This document shows, one piece after another, positions 50,590 to 62,326 of a DNA stretch of 64,000 bases (positions within the stretch are counted from its first letter, which is position 1; the number at the start of each line of letters is the position of its first letter). A program made the translations under genes and the position numbers. The notes under the pieces are model-generated. The model was not told where the DNA came from, made no database searches, and saw only the letters and a list, made by a program, of their open reading frames with translations. The stretch is from Caulobacteraceae bacterium (GTDB lineage Bacteria; Pseudomonadota; Alphaproteobacteria; Caulobacterales; Caulobacteraceae): the NCBI GenBank assembly GCA_003164925.1, contig PLRV01000045.1, positions 1 to 64,000 on the forward strand, read 5' to 3'.

Positions 50590-52707
50590 TTGCCGCACAG
50601 TCCTTCGATGGATGGCGGAACAGCAACGATGGGCGCCGAACACCGTTCGATGCCGAAGTGGGCGCTGATGGGCGCATATATCCTGTGCTTCTGGGCGACC
50701 AACTTCAGCTCGATGGTCTTGCATAAGCACTCCGAGCCGGATGCGGTCCTGATCTCTAATGCCTTCGCGATCGGGATCTACGCTCTTCTGCCACGTCCAT
50801 GGTCAATCTTGGGCGGACTGGCCTGCATGGCCTGCGGCATGTTTGATATGGCGCTGTTCACGGGGCTGGCAATTCAGGTTCTCGTGTTTCCGATGCTCAA
50901 CAATCTTGAAGCCATGATCCTCGCCGCCTTGATCGTGCGTGCGCGGGTGGTCCGCCTGACAACCCCGGGCAGGGTGGGACGACTGCTCGGCACAATCATC
51001 GCGCCGGGCGCGGTGGTGTTCGCGATGATCAATGCATTGGCCACTCATCTGATGACCGGCCCCCCGGTCGGCGTCGTATTCCTGAGCTATTTGCCGGCCG
51101 AGACTCTTGGTCTGAGTTTGGCCTTGCCTGCGGTGCTGCTATTGGCGCGCCGGCGCGACAAGGCGTTCCCGACGAGGCATTGGTTTGAGACGGCGTCCCA
51201 TTTCATCGCCATGGCGGCCCTCTCATTTTTGGCGTTTTCAGGCATTCAGGCTCCTTTCTTCCTGATGCTGTTTCCGATCATCGCCCTGCTTGGCTTCCGG
51301 CTGGGCCCACGGTCGCTGACGGTCAGCCTGATCCTCTGCGCGATGATCTTAACTCCGATGATGTTGATCTCTGCGCCCAACCGGCTGTTTGATCATCAGG
51401 TCTACGGCCCCGGCCAGATGCTAACGCTGCAGATCTACATCGCGTCCCTGTTCTTCACCGGGCTGACGGCGGCGTTAGGGGCGATGCACCAGCACCGGCT
51501 GCGCGGCCTTTTCGAAGCCCGCTCGGCTTCAGCGATGCGCGCGCGCGACCGGGCCCGGGCCGCCAGCGCGGCCAAGACCAATTTCCTGGCCACCATGAGC
51601 CACGAACTTCGCACTCCCATGAACAGCATCATCGGCTTCTCCATGCTGCTTGGCCGTCGACAGGACCTGCCGCGGGAGGCCATGGACCAAGCGCGGCTGA
51701 TCGAACGTTCCAGCGGGGCGTTGCTGAAGGTGCTCAACGACATCCTGGACTTCTCCAAAATCGATGCCGGCCGTATTGAGCTCGACCCCAAGCCGACCGA
51801 CCTTGAAGCTCTGGCCCGCGACGTCGTGGCCATCACCACCGACATCGCCCAACGCAAAGGGCTAGCCCTGACCATGACGGTTGAGGGCGAACTGCAGCGG
51901 GCGCATATCGTCGATGATCACCGGCTACAGCAGGTGCTGCTGAACCTCTTGAACAACGCGGTCAAATTTACCGATGCCGGCGAAGTCTGCCTGAGCCTGT
52001 CGATCCGGCCCGGCGCGGACCAGCAGGATCTGGCGCGCTTCTGCGTGCGCGACACCGGCGCGGGGATATCTCCAGAGGCGCAGGAGCGGTTGTTCAAGCG
52101 TTTCAGCCAGGTGGACAATTCGATCAGCCGCAGGCATGGCGGCACCGGCCTTGGGCTGGCGATCAGCAAGGGCCTGGTCGAGGCGATGGGCGGGACCGTC
52201 GGCGTGGATAGCGCGCTGGGGCAAGGCTCCTGCTTCTGGCTGGAAATTCCGATGATGACCGCCGAGGTCGTCGACCACAGCGAGACCCGCGACGAGGAGC
52301 GACCACTGTCGGCCCATGTGCTCCTGGTGGACGATCATCCGATCAACCGCCAGGTGGGCCAGGCGGTGCTGTCGCTGCTGGGCTGCACCTGTGAGCTGGC
52401 GAAGGACGGTCTCGAGGCGGTGGAGGCCGCCAAAACCGGATCTTACGGCGTGATCCTGATGGACCTGCATATGCCGGGGATGGATGGCCTGACCGCCTGC
52501 AAGACGATCCGCGCCCTCAACGGCCCGGCGGCGTCCACGCCAATCATCGCCATGAGCGCCGATGTGATGCCCGAACAGATCGAGCGCTGTCTGGCCGCCG
52601 GCATGGTCGACAGCGTCAGCAAGCCGATCGACATCGCCAACCTCGCCGGCGTCCTCGCCCGGTGGGTTGGACGCGACAGCCAGGGACGGGCGCTGAAGGC
52701 CGCCTAG
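50590..52707 (+). CDS. Hybrid histidine kinase with membrane sensor
   Basis: A 705-residue inner-membrane sensor kinase. About eight transmembrane helices in residues 20-315 form a MASE1-like sensor. A HisKA domain follows with His338 in ATMSHELRTPMNSIIGFS, then a HATPase domain (DTGAGISPEAQERLFKRF; RRHGGTGLGLAISK) and a C-terminal receiver with acceptor D625 (ILMDLHMPGMDGL). All catalytic motifs are present, so it is probably active. No histidine phosphotransfer domain is fused, and no partner response regulator lies nearby. Start is uncertain: TTG at 50590 or ATGs at 50608, 50629 and 50650, none with a strong ribosome-binding site. The TAG stop lies in the repeat at 52705. Confidence 0.9.
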   Translation: MPHSPSMDGGTATMGAEHRSMPKWALMGAYILCFWATNFSSMVLHKHSEPDAVLISNAFAIGIYALLPRPWSILGGLACMACGMFDMALFTGLAIQVLVFPMLNNLEAMILAALIVRARVVRLTTPGRVGRLLGTIIAPGAVVFAMINALATHLMTGPPVGVVFLSYLPAETLGLSLALPAVLLLARRRDKAFPTRHWFETASHFIAMAALSFLAFSGIQAPFFLMLFPIIALLGFRLGPRSLTVSLILCAMILTPMMLISAPNRLFDHQVYGPGQMLTLQIYIASLFFTGLTAALGAMHQHRLRGLFEARSASAMRARDRARAASAAKTNFLATMSHELRTPMNSIIGFSMLLGRRQDLPREAMDQARLIERSSGALLKVLNDILDFSKIDAGRIELDPKPTDLEALARDVVAITTDIAQRKGLALTMTVEGELQRAHIVDDHRLQQVLLNLLNNAVKFTDAGEVCLSLSIRPGADQQDLARFCVRDTGAGISPEAQERLFKRFSQVDNSISRRHGGTGLGLAISKGLVEAMGGTVGVDSALGQGSCFWLEIPMMTAEVVDHSETRDEERPLSAHVLLVDDHPINRQVGQAVLSLLGCTCELAKDGLEAVEAAKTGSYGVILMDLHMPGMDGLTACKTIRALNGPAASTPIIAMSADVMPEQIERCLAAGMVDSVSKPIDIANLAGVLARWVGRDSQGRALKAA

Positions 52708-52798
52708 AGCACGATTCAGCGTTTAGGCGGAATCGTACTCTAAATTCAAATATGTAGAGCCGGATTCAGACTTCGAGAGAAGCTATCCGGCTCTAGAG
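52705..52798 (+). repeat. Palindromic intergenic element, copy 2
   Basis: Begins with the TAG stop of the kinase gene: TAGAGCACGATTCAGCGTTT, then GGCGGAATCGTACTCTA. It continues with ATTCAAATATGTAGAGCCGG and ends at ATCCGGCTCTAG. It is nearly identical to copy 1 (33871) over the right half. The remaining gap to clpB (52799-52935) has no convincing gene. Confidence 0.8.
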
Positions 52799-52935
52799 TC
52801 TTGCTGGTCTATCGACGCGGCCGGCGAGCGCCCAATTCCAGGCGAGGTGGACAATATCGCGCAGACCGCTCACCTCGAGCGTGCGGGCGGCGGGCGGCAA
52901 GCCCGAGGACCTGCTGCCCAAATAGGCCGGCGCAC

Positions 52936-55515
<2,580 letters not shown>

Positions 55516-55584
55516 GCAAGCCCCTGAATGGCGACAGGCGAACGCGACCCTATCAGGCGCCGCGTCCTTGTGCCGTGGATTTAG

Positions 55585-55604
55585 GTGTGGCGCCGGCGCC
55601 ACAC
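55585..55604. promoter_or_regulatory. Perfect 20-base palindrome upstream of clpB
   Basis: GTGTGGCGCCGGCGCCACAC is self-complementary with no loop. It lies 70 bases before the clpB start and 100 bases before the divergent small ORF. It could be a dimer-binding operator or form a hairpin in either leader RNA. It does not match the CIRCE heat-shock element. Confidence 0.4.
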
Positions 55605-55703
55605 AAGAGATGCCGGACCGGGAATCCATTTACGGGGCTTCCGCCGTCGTCGGCCTTGCGCTCCATCAAAACCAATCGGTCGACGCAGGATGACGAAGGA
55701 AGA

Positions 55704-55853
55704 ATGGTCGATCGATACGTTTTACGTTTGGTCTGGTACGCGCCCAACGAGATCATGACCGAAGCCATCCAGCGCGGCTGGAAGCTGAACCTGATCGGAT
55801 GCGACCATCCCGATTGGATCGATCGTATCCGGTGCTCACGGGCTAAGTCGTGA
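55704..55853 (+). CDS. Small protein (49 aa), unknown function
   Basis: A 49-residue protein beginning MVDRYVLRLVWYAPNEIMTE and continuing with WKLNLIGCDHPDWIDRIRC. GAAGGAAG lies directly upstream of the ATG, a good ribosome-binding site. It is rich in Trp, Arg and Ile, with two Cys. No family is recognised. It is divergent from clpB and could be read as a short stand-alone protein. Confidence 0.55.
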   Translation: MVDRYVLRLVWYAPNEIMTEAIQRGWKLNLIGCDHPDWIDRIRCSRAKS

Positions 55854-56007
55854 CGGGGCCCCGGCTCATCTCGTGTGGCGATTCAGAAATTCGCCTGCGG
55901 CTTGCGGAGAGCGCGGAGCGAACTTCAGATCCAGCACACTAGCCGCGTCGCCTCATACCGCCACCCCAGGTTTTTCCCAGGATGACGGCTGCTTAGGCCT
56001 TGAGTAT

Positions 56008-56958
56008 TCAGACTTCTTCAGTCTCGGCCGGGGCCGGGCCGGCATCGCCTTCAAAGGTGCGCGGGGTCCGGCGGCGGCGGGGCCGGCGGGGTTCGCTTTC
56101 CTCGGCGATGGCCTCGGGCGGACGGTCCACACGCGCTTGCAGGAACGCCGGCGCCGGGCTCAAGGCCCCGTCCTGAGAACGCAACTGATGGCCGCCTTCG
56201 ACGGGCAGCGGCGTGGTCTGGGGTTCGACCACGGCCAGAGGATCACGAAATTGCGGATCCCGAGATTGGGAGTCGCGCTCCTCGCGGGGCGGACGCTCGC
56301 GGTCGTTGGAGCGGCCCTCGTTGCGGAACCGGTCGCGTGGCCGCTCGTCCCTGGGTCGCTCGTCTCTTGGACGCTCGTCTCTGGGGCGCTCCTCTCTGGG
56401 GCGTTCGTCACGCGCGCGCGGCTCTTGGCGTTGCTGCTGCTCGCGGCGCTCCTGGCGCTCGCGGCCCCAGTCGCGTTGCTGATCACGGTTCTGCTGTTCG
56501 TTGCGGTAGGGCTGTTCGCCTCTGCTCTCGAAGCTCTCGCCGTCGCTCGAAGATTGCCCCTCGCCTTCGCCCAATGACTCGCCATCGGTGAAGTTGTTGT
56601 TGCCGTCGTCCTCGAAGTCGATGTCCATGCCCGAACCGAAGCTGTCTCGGCCCAGGAAATCGGAGGGCGGACGCTGGGGTTGGAACGCCCGCAGCACCCG
56701 GAAATAGTGCTCGGCGTGCTGCAAATAGCCCTCAGCCAGGACCCGGTCGCCGCCGGTGGACGCATCACGCGCCAACTGCTGATACTTCTCGAACACGTGC
56801 TGGGCGTTGCCACGGATCTTGACCCCGTCCGGACCGTTGGAGTCGAACGCCCGGTTGACGTTGTGCTGAGGCTTACCCCCCCCGCCACCGCCGCCACCGC
56901 CAGCGTTCCCGCCCCGGTTACGGCCGCGCTGCCGCTTCATACCCTTGAAATCTCTCAT
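56008..56958 (-). CDS. DUF4167 protein with RPRDE repeats
   Basis: A 316-residue protein. The conserved DUF4167 domain covers about 30-95 (NRAFDSNGPDGVKIRGNAQH; ARDASTGGDRVLAEGYLQHA; EHYFRVLRA). It begins with a Lys/Arg/Gly-rich tail (GMKRQRGRNRGGNAGGGG). The middle is a highly charged, disordered tract with about five tandem RPRDE units, then a basic C-terminus. The composition suggests RNA binding, but the function is unknown. The gene lies between prmC and clpB, its usual alphaproteobacterial neighbourhood. Confidence 0.88.
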   Translation of the reverse strand: MRDFKGMKRQRGRNRGGNAGGGGGGGGGKPQHNVNRAFDSNGPDGVKIRGNAQHVFEKYQQLARDASTGGDRVLAEGYLQHAEHYFRVLRAFQPQRPPSDFLGRDSFGSGMDIDFEDDGNNNFTDGESLGEGEGQSSSDGESFESRGEQPYRNEQQNRDQQRDWGRERQERREQQQRQEPRARDERPREERPRDERPRDERPRDERPRDRFRNEGRSNDRERPPREERDSQSRDPQFRDPLAVVEPQTTPLPVEGGHQLRSQDGALSPAPAFLQARVDRPPEAIAEESEPRRPRRRRTPRTFEGDAGPAPAETEEV

Positions 56959-57203
56959 CTATCGCTGACCGTATCGACGCCGCCTGCGGACTGTCCCAAG
57001 CGTTGCGATCGAAATGCCTTGCTCGGACGCCGCCCCCTGTGGCCGGCGCACCGGCCCCAGGCCCTTGCGGCCCCCGGGTTCCCCGACGGCGCTCCGCAAA
57101 ACCGCGGTCGCGCCTAGCCGGTTTCCTTCGCGCTCTTACTTGGAACGCTCAGTCCGACGATTTGGGTGAAGACAATCCTGGTCTAGCGAATGAGTCGTGC
57201 TTT

Positions 57204-57243
57204 TCCAAGGGCTTTATTGAAAATCCAAGGGCTTTATTGAAAA
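57204..57243 (+). repeat. Two perfect tandem copies of a 20-base unit
   Basis: TCCAAGGGCTTTATTGAAAA is repeated twice without a mismatch, ending 6 bases before the prmC stop region. It lies in the 291-base gap between prmC and DUF4167, which probably holds the DUF4167 promoter. A GANTC site (GAGTC near 57192) is adjacent. The gap has no gene. Confidence 0.85.
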
Positions 57244-57249
57244 AGGCTG

Positions 57250-58104
57250 TCAGCCGGCCTTGCGGCCAAACACGGCGCGGTCGCGACCGCCCAGATCGCC
57301 CAACACCTGGACCGCCTGCGCGCCCGCGTCAGCCATCAGGGCCTCCACCGCACGGCCCTGGTTGTAGCCGATCTCCAGAGCGAACACGCCGCCGGGCTTG
57401 AGCACCCGCAGAATCTCCGGCGCCAGAACGCGGTAGGCGTCCAAGCCGTCCACACCCCCGTCAAGGGCCAGATGCGGCTCGCGCTGCGACACCTCCGGCT
57501 CCAGCCCGGCGATGTCGCCCGTGGGGATGTAGGGCGGGTTGGACACAACCACGTCGAAGGCGTCGGCCGGTTGCCCTTCGGTCCAGGACGCATGCAGAAA
57601 CGCCGCCCGGTCTTGCAGCCCCAACAGGGCCGCGTTCTCTCGCGCCACCTCCAGCGCCGCCAGGGATATGTCCACGCCCACCCCGTGCGCCAGAGGCCGC
57701 TCGGCCAGGATCGCCAACAGGATGGCGCCCGAGCCCGTGCCCAGGTCCAGGACGTCGGCCGCGCCGTCCTCCTTCAGGCACTTCAGCATGGCGCCCACCA
57801 GGGTCTCCGTGTCCGGGCGCGGGGTCAGCACATCGGGCGTGACCTTCAGCTCGATGGTCCAAAAGCCCTTGCGCCCGAGGATATGGCTAACGGGCTCGCG
57901 CGCCTCGCGCCGCGCCAGATAGGCGTCCAAGGTTTGAGCCTGCTCGGCGCTGAGGACGCGGTGCGGATCGTTGAGGATGTCAGCGCGGCTGGCGCCGGCC
58001 GCGGCCTCCACCAGAAGGCGCGCGTCGATCACCGGCCCATCGACGCCCGCCGCCTCCAGGCGTCTGCGCGCGCGGGTCCAGGCCTGAACAAGGGTTTCGC
58101 TCAT
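57250..58104 (-). CDS. prmC: Release-factor glutamine methyltransferase PrmC
   Basis: Methylates the GGQ glutamine of release factors RF1 and RF2 using SAM. The 284-residue protein has the helical N-terminal domain, motif I VLDLGTGSGAILLAILAE (about 118-135) and the catalytic NPPY at 189-192 (VVSNPPYIPTG). It follows the polytopic membrane gene on the same strand with 51 bases between. Its substrate gene prfA lies 3 kb upstream, separated by two unrelated genes. Confidence 0.95.
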   Translation of the reverse strand: MSETLVQAWTRARRRLEAAGVDGPVIDARLLVEAAAGASRADILNDPHRVLSAEQAQTLDAYLARREAREPVSHILGRKGFWTIELKVTPDVLTPRPDTETLVGAMLKCLKEDGAADVLDLGTGSGAILLAILAERPLAHGVGVDISLAALEVARENAALLGLQDRAAFLHASWTEGQPADAFDVVVSNPPYIPTGDIAGLEPEVSQREPHLALDGGVDGLDAYRVLAPEILRVLKPGGVFALEIGYNQGRAVEALMADAGAQAVQVLGDLGGRDRAVFGRKAG

Positions 58105-58155
58105 GCCGGCTGCATGCCCGAGGCGCGCTTTGCGCGCAAGGCCGGAACACGCCGG

Positions 58156-59832
58156 TCAGCCCGGCGAACGCCGCTCCGCCGGCGCGCCCTCGCCAGCGTG
58201 CTGCGGCGGGACGTTGGCGTTCGCCGCCGCCAGACGGGCCCGCAGGCGCTGCACCGTCAATTGCGGCAGCGGCCCGAGCGCGCAGGCGATCAGGCCCGCA
58301 GCCATGGGAATCAGCCAGACGATGCGCGCCTGATAGCGCGAGAAGGCGCCCGACAGCACACCGCACACGCCCGCGTTGACCACCACTAGGCCCAGGAGGA
58401 TCAGGCAGGCCACGACCAAACGCACCGCCTCGTGCGACCAGGGCTGCCTGCGGTCGGCCAGGGCCGTCAAAACATCGGGCCGGCTCATGCGCCAAAGGCC
58501 GTAGGCGCAGGAGACCAGGATCACCCCCACATGCCACCACTTGACCGGCGTGGGCCTCAGGATCGGCCGGCAGCCCGGTCCCACGGGCTTGCAAGCTCGC
58601 GCATCGGGAATCAGGTCGACCAGACGCGTGGTCTGCCAGTACTCGTTAGCCAGAAAGGCGCGCGGATCGCGCAGCGGATCGTGGGACGAGATCTTGGTCA
58701 GCTGGCGACCCCAGTTGCGCAAGGCCGAAACCAGCACGCCTCCAGGATCGGAGGTTATTACGCCCCGCACGAAGGCGGCCTGCTGTTGTTCCATCACCAA
58801 CTGCTCGGCCGGCTTGATCGCGTTGAACACTCCAAGGCCGGGCTTGTCCTCCCACAGGATATCGTCCGATCGCGTCAGAGCCGCGCCGCGGAAACGGCAA
58901 AGCAGGAACGGGTTTTGCGGCCCGACGCAGACCTTGGCCAAGTAGTCCCGGCCTGGGCCGTCGGCCAACAGCCGCGCCATCAGGAAGGGCGGGCGCCCCA
59001 GCGGATGGCCCGTGCGCATGTCGAAGGCGACCGCATAGGCCTTGCCCGCCAGGATCGATACCAGCGCGGCGGCCAGCACCAGGCCCGCGCCCTTGGCTAC
59101 GGGCCGCCAAGGCGCCTTGAAGGCCAGGAGCACGGCGATGGCCGGGATCATCGCCGCCAGGGCGATCACGGAATGGGAGGTGTGGAAGCTGAAACTGGCC
59201 GCCATCAAAAGCAGCACGCCCGCCTTGCTGGCGCGGTTCAGTCGCTCGCCGTAGGCCAAGAGCAGCAAAAGTCCCAGATCCGCCACGCCGGCGAAGATGT
59301 CCGGCATGATGAAGGTGGCGAACAGGGGTAGGGTCGAACCGGCCGCCAGACCGCCGGCCAGGGCTAGGTAGCTCCACGCCGGAGCCTGGGGCGCACATAC
59401 GCGCCAAGTCAGATACAATACCCAGGCCGCAGCCAAGGCCTGAACCGCCGCCAACAGCCAAGCCCCGCCGATCTTGTCCGTCACGTACAACAAAAAGCCG
59501 TAGTAGGGCGAGCGCGCGCCCATGATGGCGATGTCGATCTGGTCGTCATCCGAGACGGGCGCGTGAAGACTGGCCCCGTGGGTCGCGATCGCCTGCGGCA
59601 GGCTCTTGATCACCTGGGCGAGATTCTCGCCCATCAGATAATAGCCGTCGGTATCGAAGAACACCGACGGACGGCCCGCCAGGAAAGCCGTCGACATCAG
59701 GAGCAGCATGCCGGCCAGTACGCTGACGACCGGATTCAACCCGGCTCCCGCCCGGCTGCCCCCGAGCCGGGCTACGGCGGCGATCGCCGGCCAGGAGCCA
59801 CGCTCCGGGTTTCTTTTCGCATGCCAAACCAT
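58156..59832 (-). CDS. Polytopic membrane protein, GT-C-like
   Basis: A 558-residue integral membrane protein with about ten to eleven hydrophobic helices. The first periplasmic loop contains FFDTDGYYLMGENLAQ, recalling the acidic loop-1 of GT-C glycosyltransferases, which use lipid-linked sugars. No specific family can be named. A hydrophilic loop at about 280-400 would be periplasmic. It lies between the separated prmC and prfA genes and is divergent from the AI-2E permease gene. Confidence 0.7.
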   Translation of the reverse strand: MVWHAKRNPERGSWPAIAAVARLGGSRAGAGLNPVVSVLAGMLLLMSTAFLAGRPSVFFDTDGYYLMGENLAQVIKSLPQAIATHGASLHAPVSDDDQIDIAIMGARSPYYGFLLYVTDKIGGAWLLAAVQALAAAWVLYLTWRVCAPQAPAWSYLALAGGLAAGSTLPLFATFIMPDIFAGVADLGLLLLLAYGERLNRASKAGVLLLMAASFSFHTSHSVIALAAMIPAIAVLLAFKAPWRPVAKGAGLVLAAALVSILAGKAYAVAFDMRTGHPLGRPPFLMARLLADGPGRDYLAKVCVGPQNPFLLCRFRGAALTRSDDILWEDKPGLGVFNAIKPAEQLVMEQQQAAFVRGVITSDPGGVLVSALRNWGRQLTKISSHDPLRDPRAFLANEYWQTTRLVDLIPDARACKPVGPGCRPILRPTPVKWWHVGVILVSCAYGLWRMSRPDVLTALADRRQPWSHEAVRLVVACLILLGLVVVNAGVCGVLSGAFSRYQARIVWLIPMAAGLIACALGPLPQLTVQRLRARLAAANANVPPQHAGEGAPAERRSPG

Positions 59833-59968
59833 ATGAAGGCCTTAGCGCGGGCAGCTTCCCTGCGCCAGCCACGCACCGCCTCAGCTTCCACCTCAGTGCG
59901 GCTGGCGCGCGGACGAGGCTGCGCCTAGGATAAGCGCATAAGGTATGAGCTGATGAGCAAAATTTCGC

Positions 59969-61042
59969 ATGGCCGATAGTTCCGTTCGCACGACCGATGG
60001 CGACTCCGGCGCAGGCGCGCGCTCGACCCTGACCAACAGCGTCCTGATCATCGCTGTGCTCGGCTGCTTTTCGGCGGCCCACTGGCTGCAGGAGCTGCTT
60101 AACCCCCTCATCGTAGCGGTATTTTCCCTGTTCCTGATCGACGTCCTCGCCGACCAAGTGGGGCGCTGGGCGCCGCGCACGCCGGAATGGGTGCGCGTGG
60201 GCGCCGCTTTCGCCTTCATTATCGTTCTTCTGGGCGCGTCCGGCGCCCTGATCTACCACGCCGCACCTAAGTTCAGCCTGAGCCTGGCCGAGGCCGCCCG
60301 TAGGGGCCAGGACCTAGTTTACAACGTCTCCGATCGGTTCGGCCTGCCGTTCTCCGACCGCCCGTTGAGCGAAAGCGTGGACTTCAAACCCCTGGGTCTG
60401 GGCCTGCTTTTAGCCATCCGTCGGTTCGCCACCGGGCTTTTGTTGGTAATCGTCTATCTGGGCTTCATCCTGGCCTCGCGCCGCACCTTCGCCAACAAGC
60501 TGGACCGCCTGTTCAAGAGTCCCGAGTCGCGCAGTCACGCCGAACGGGTGTTCCAACGGGTGCGGCTTGGAGCCGAAAGCTATGTGGGTTTGCAAGCCTT
60601 CAAGGGCGCGCTTCTGGCGTTGATCTTTTGGATCGTGATGCGTCTGGCCGGGCTGGACAACGCCATGTTTCTGTCCTTCCTGGTGTTCCTCGCGTCTTTC
60701 ATACCGATCATTGGACCGGCCGCCGCCGTGGCGCTGCCCGTCGCCCTGTGCATGGCGCAATTCGACCTCGGCTGGCGGCCGCTGCTCATGGGCGTGTCTC
60801 TGGAGGCCAGCGTGATCGCCATCGACAGCGTGCTCCTGCCGCGTCTGCAAGGCGAACGGCTGGATGTGGATCCGGTGGTGGTTCTGGTGTCCCTGGGCTT
60901 CTGGAACGCCATCTTCGGCATCACCGGCGCCCTGTTCTCCACCCTGCTGACGGTGGTGGTGATCGCCATCGTCTCGGAGGTTCCGCGCCTGCACTGGCTG
61001 GCGGTGGTGCTGTCCAAGCGCGGCGAGCCCGTGTCGCGCTGA
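59969..61042 (+). CDS. AI-2E family permease
   Basis: A 357-residue inner-membrane protein of the AI-2E transporter (PF01594) family, with about eight transmembrane helices. Signature parts are FLSFLVFLASFIPIIGPAAA, then LLPRLQGERLDVDPVVVLVS and GFWNAIFGITGALFSTLLTV. Family members export varied small molecules or ions; the substrate here is unknown. It converges with prfA, stops 6 bases apart, and is in the opposite direction to its neighbours. Confidence 0.88.
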   Translation: MADSSVRTTDGDSGAGARSTLTNSVLIIAVLGCFSAAHWLQELLNPLIVAVFSLFLIDVLADQVGRWAPRTPEWVRVGAAFAFIIVLLGASGALIYHAAPKFSLSLAEAARRGQDLVYNVSDRFGLPFSDRPLSESVDFKPLGLGLLLAIRRFATGLLLVIVYLGFILASRRTFANKLDRLFKSPESRSHAERVFQRVRLGAESYVGLQAFKGALLALIFWIVMRLAGLDNAMFLSFLVFLASFIPIIGPAAAVALPVALCMAQFDLGWRPLLMGVSLEASVIAIDSVLLPRLQGERLDVDPVVVLVSLGFWNAIFGITGALFSTLLTVVVIAIVSEVPRLHWLAVVLSKRGEPVSR

Positions 61043-61048
61043 CCAACT

Positions 61049-62122
61049 TCAGTTGAAGCTGTCTTCCAGACTGGCCAGACGCTCAGCCTGATCCTCTGCG
61101 ATCAGGGCGTCGAGCACCTCGTCCATCTCGCCCTCCATCACCTGCGGCAGGTTATAGCGCGTCAGATTGATGCGATGGTCGGTCACCCGGCCCTGCGGGA
61201 AGTTGTAGGTGCGGATGCGTTCGGAACGGTCGCCCGAGCCCACCTGGCTCTTGCGCGCCTCGGCCCGCTCGCTGTCCAGCGCCGTGCGCTGCTGATCGTA
61301 CAATCGCGCCTTGAGCACCTTCATCGCCTTGGCCCGGTTCTGGTGCTGCGACTTCTCCGAAGAGGTCACCACGATGCCGCTGGGCAGGTGCGTGATGCGC
61401 ACGGCGGAGTCGGTCTTGTTCACATGCTGGCCGCCCGCGCCGGAGGCGCGATAGGTGTCGATGCGCAAGTCCGAATCATTGATCTCGATCTCCACATCCT
61501 CGACCTCGGGCAACACAGCCACGGTCGCTGCGGAGGTGTGGATGCGCCCTTGGGCCTCGGTCGCCGGCACGCGCTGCACCCGGTGCACGCCGCTTTCGAA
61601 CTTGAGCCGGCCGAACACGCCATCGCCGGTGATCGAGGCGATGATTTCCTTATAGCCGCCCATCTCGCCCTCCGAGGCGCTTTCCACCTCCACCTTCCAG
61701 CCCCGCGTGGCGGCGTAGCGTTGGTACATGCGGAACAGGTCGCCGGCGAAGATGGCCGCCTCGTCCCCGCCTGTGCCGGCGCGCACCTCCAGGATGGCCG
61801 AGGCGTTCTCGTCCTTGTCCTTGGGCGCCAGCAGCAGCGCCACCTCGCGCTCGAGCCGCGGCAGCCGTTCGTCCAGCACCTGGAGTTCGTCGCGCGCGAG
61901 GGCCGACATCTCCGGGTCTTCCGCCCGCGCCATCTCCTCCAGTTCGGGCCGCTCCGCGTGGGCCCGCGCAAGGGTCTGGACCGCATCGGCCACAGGCTTC
62001 AGCTCGGCATGCTCCTTGGACAGGCGCACGATCTCGGCCCCATCAACCGCCGAGCCCATGCGGGCCTCCACCTGGTGGAAGCGGTCTAGAACCTGATCGA
62101 GACGGGCCTGGGGCAAACGCAT
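61049..62122 (-). CDS. prfA: Peptide chain release factor 1
   Basis: Recognises UAA and UAG and triggers peptide release. The 357-residue protein has the codon-recognition tripeptide PAT at about 186-188 ([20 protein letters not shown]), the RF1 signature, and the catalytic GGQ at 230-232 ([15 protein letters not shown]). The start at 62122 ([10 protein letters not shown]) matches the family N-terminus; the frame is open upstream but not RF1-like. Its methyltransferase gene prmC is nearby. Confidence 0.97.
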   Translation of the reverse strand: MRLPQARLDQVLDRFHQVEARMGSAVDGAEIVRLSKEHAELKPVADAVQTLARAHAERPELEEMARAEDPEMSALARDELQVLDERLPRLEREVALLLAPKDKDENASAILEVRAGTGGDEAAIFAGDLFRMYQRYAATRGWKVEVESASEGEMGGYKEIIASITGDGVFGRLKFESGVHRVQRVPATEAQGRIHTSAATVAVLPEVEDVEIEINDSDLRIDTYRASGAGGQHVNKTDSAVRITHLPSGIVVTSSEKSQHQNRAKAMKVLKARLYDQQRTALDSERAEARKSQVGSGDRSERIRTYNFPQGRVTDHRINLTRYNLPQVMEGEMDEVLDALIAEDQAERLASLEDSFN

Positions 62123-62270
62123 GAAGCAACCTTGCAAGATGACCGCGCTCTTAGCGCAGGCGCGCACGCCTTGTCGAACCCGCCGCGTGCGCGGGCCTGC
62201 GCGATCGGTCGCCTGGATAGGCGCGGCGTCCTCGCGAGCGGGGTCCTGGGCGACATGAAGCGCACGCACC

Positions 62271-62300
62271 GGGCCTTAAAAGGCCGACGTCGGATTTTTT
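62271..62300 (+). terminator. Hairpin with T6 tract, plus-strand orientation
   Basis: GGCCTTAAAAGGCC overlaps the palindrome CCGACGTCGG, followed by A and TTTTTT. It is oriented to terminate a plus-strand transcript, yet no plus-strand gene lies between 61043 and here. It sits in the 204-base gap between prfA and the RodZ-like gene, which otherwise shows nothing. Confidence 0.4.
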
Positions 62301-62326
62301 GGAGCGGCGCTCGTGACCGCTTGATC

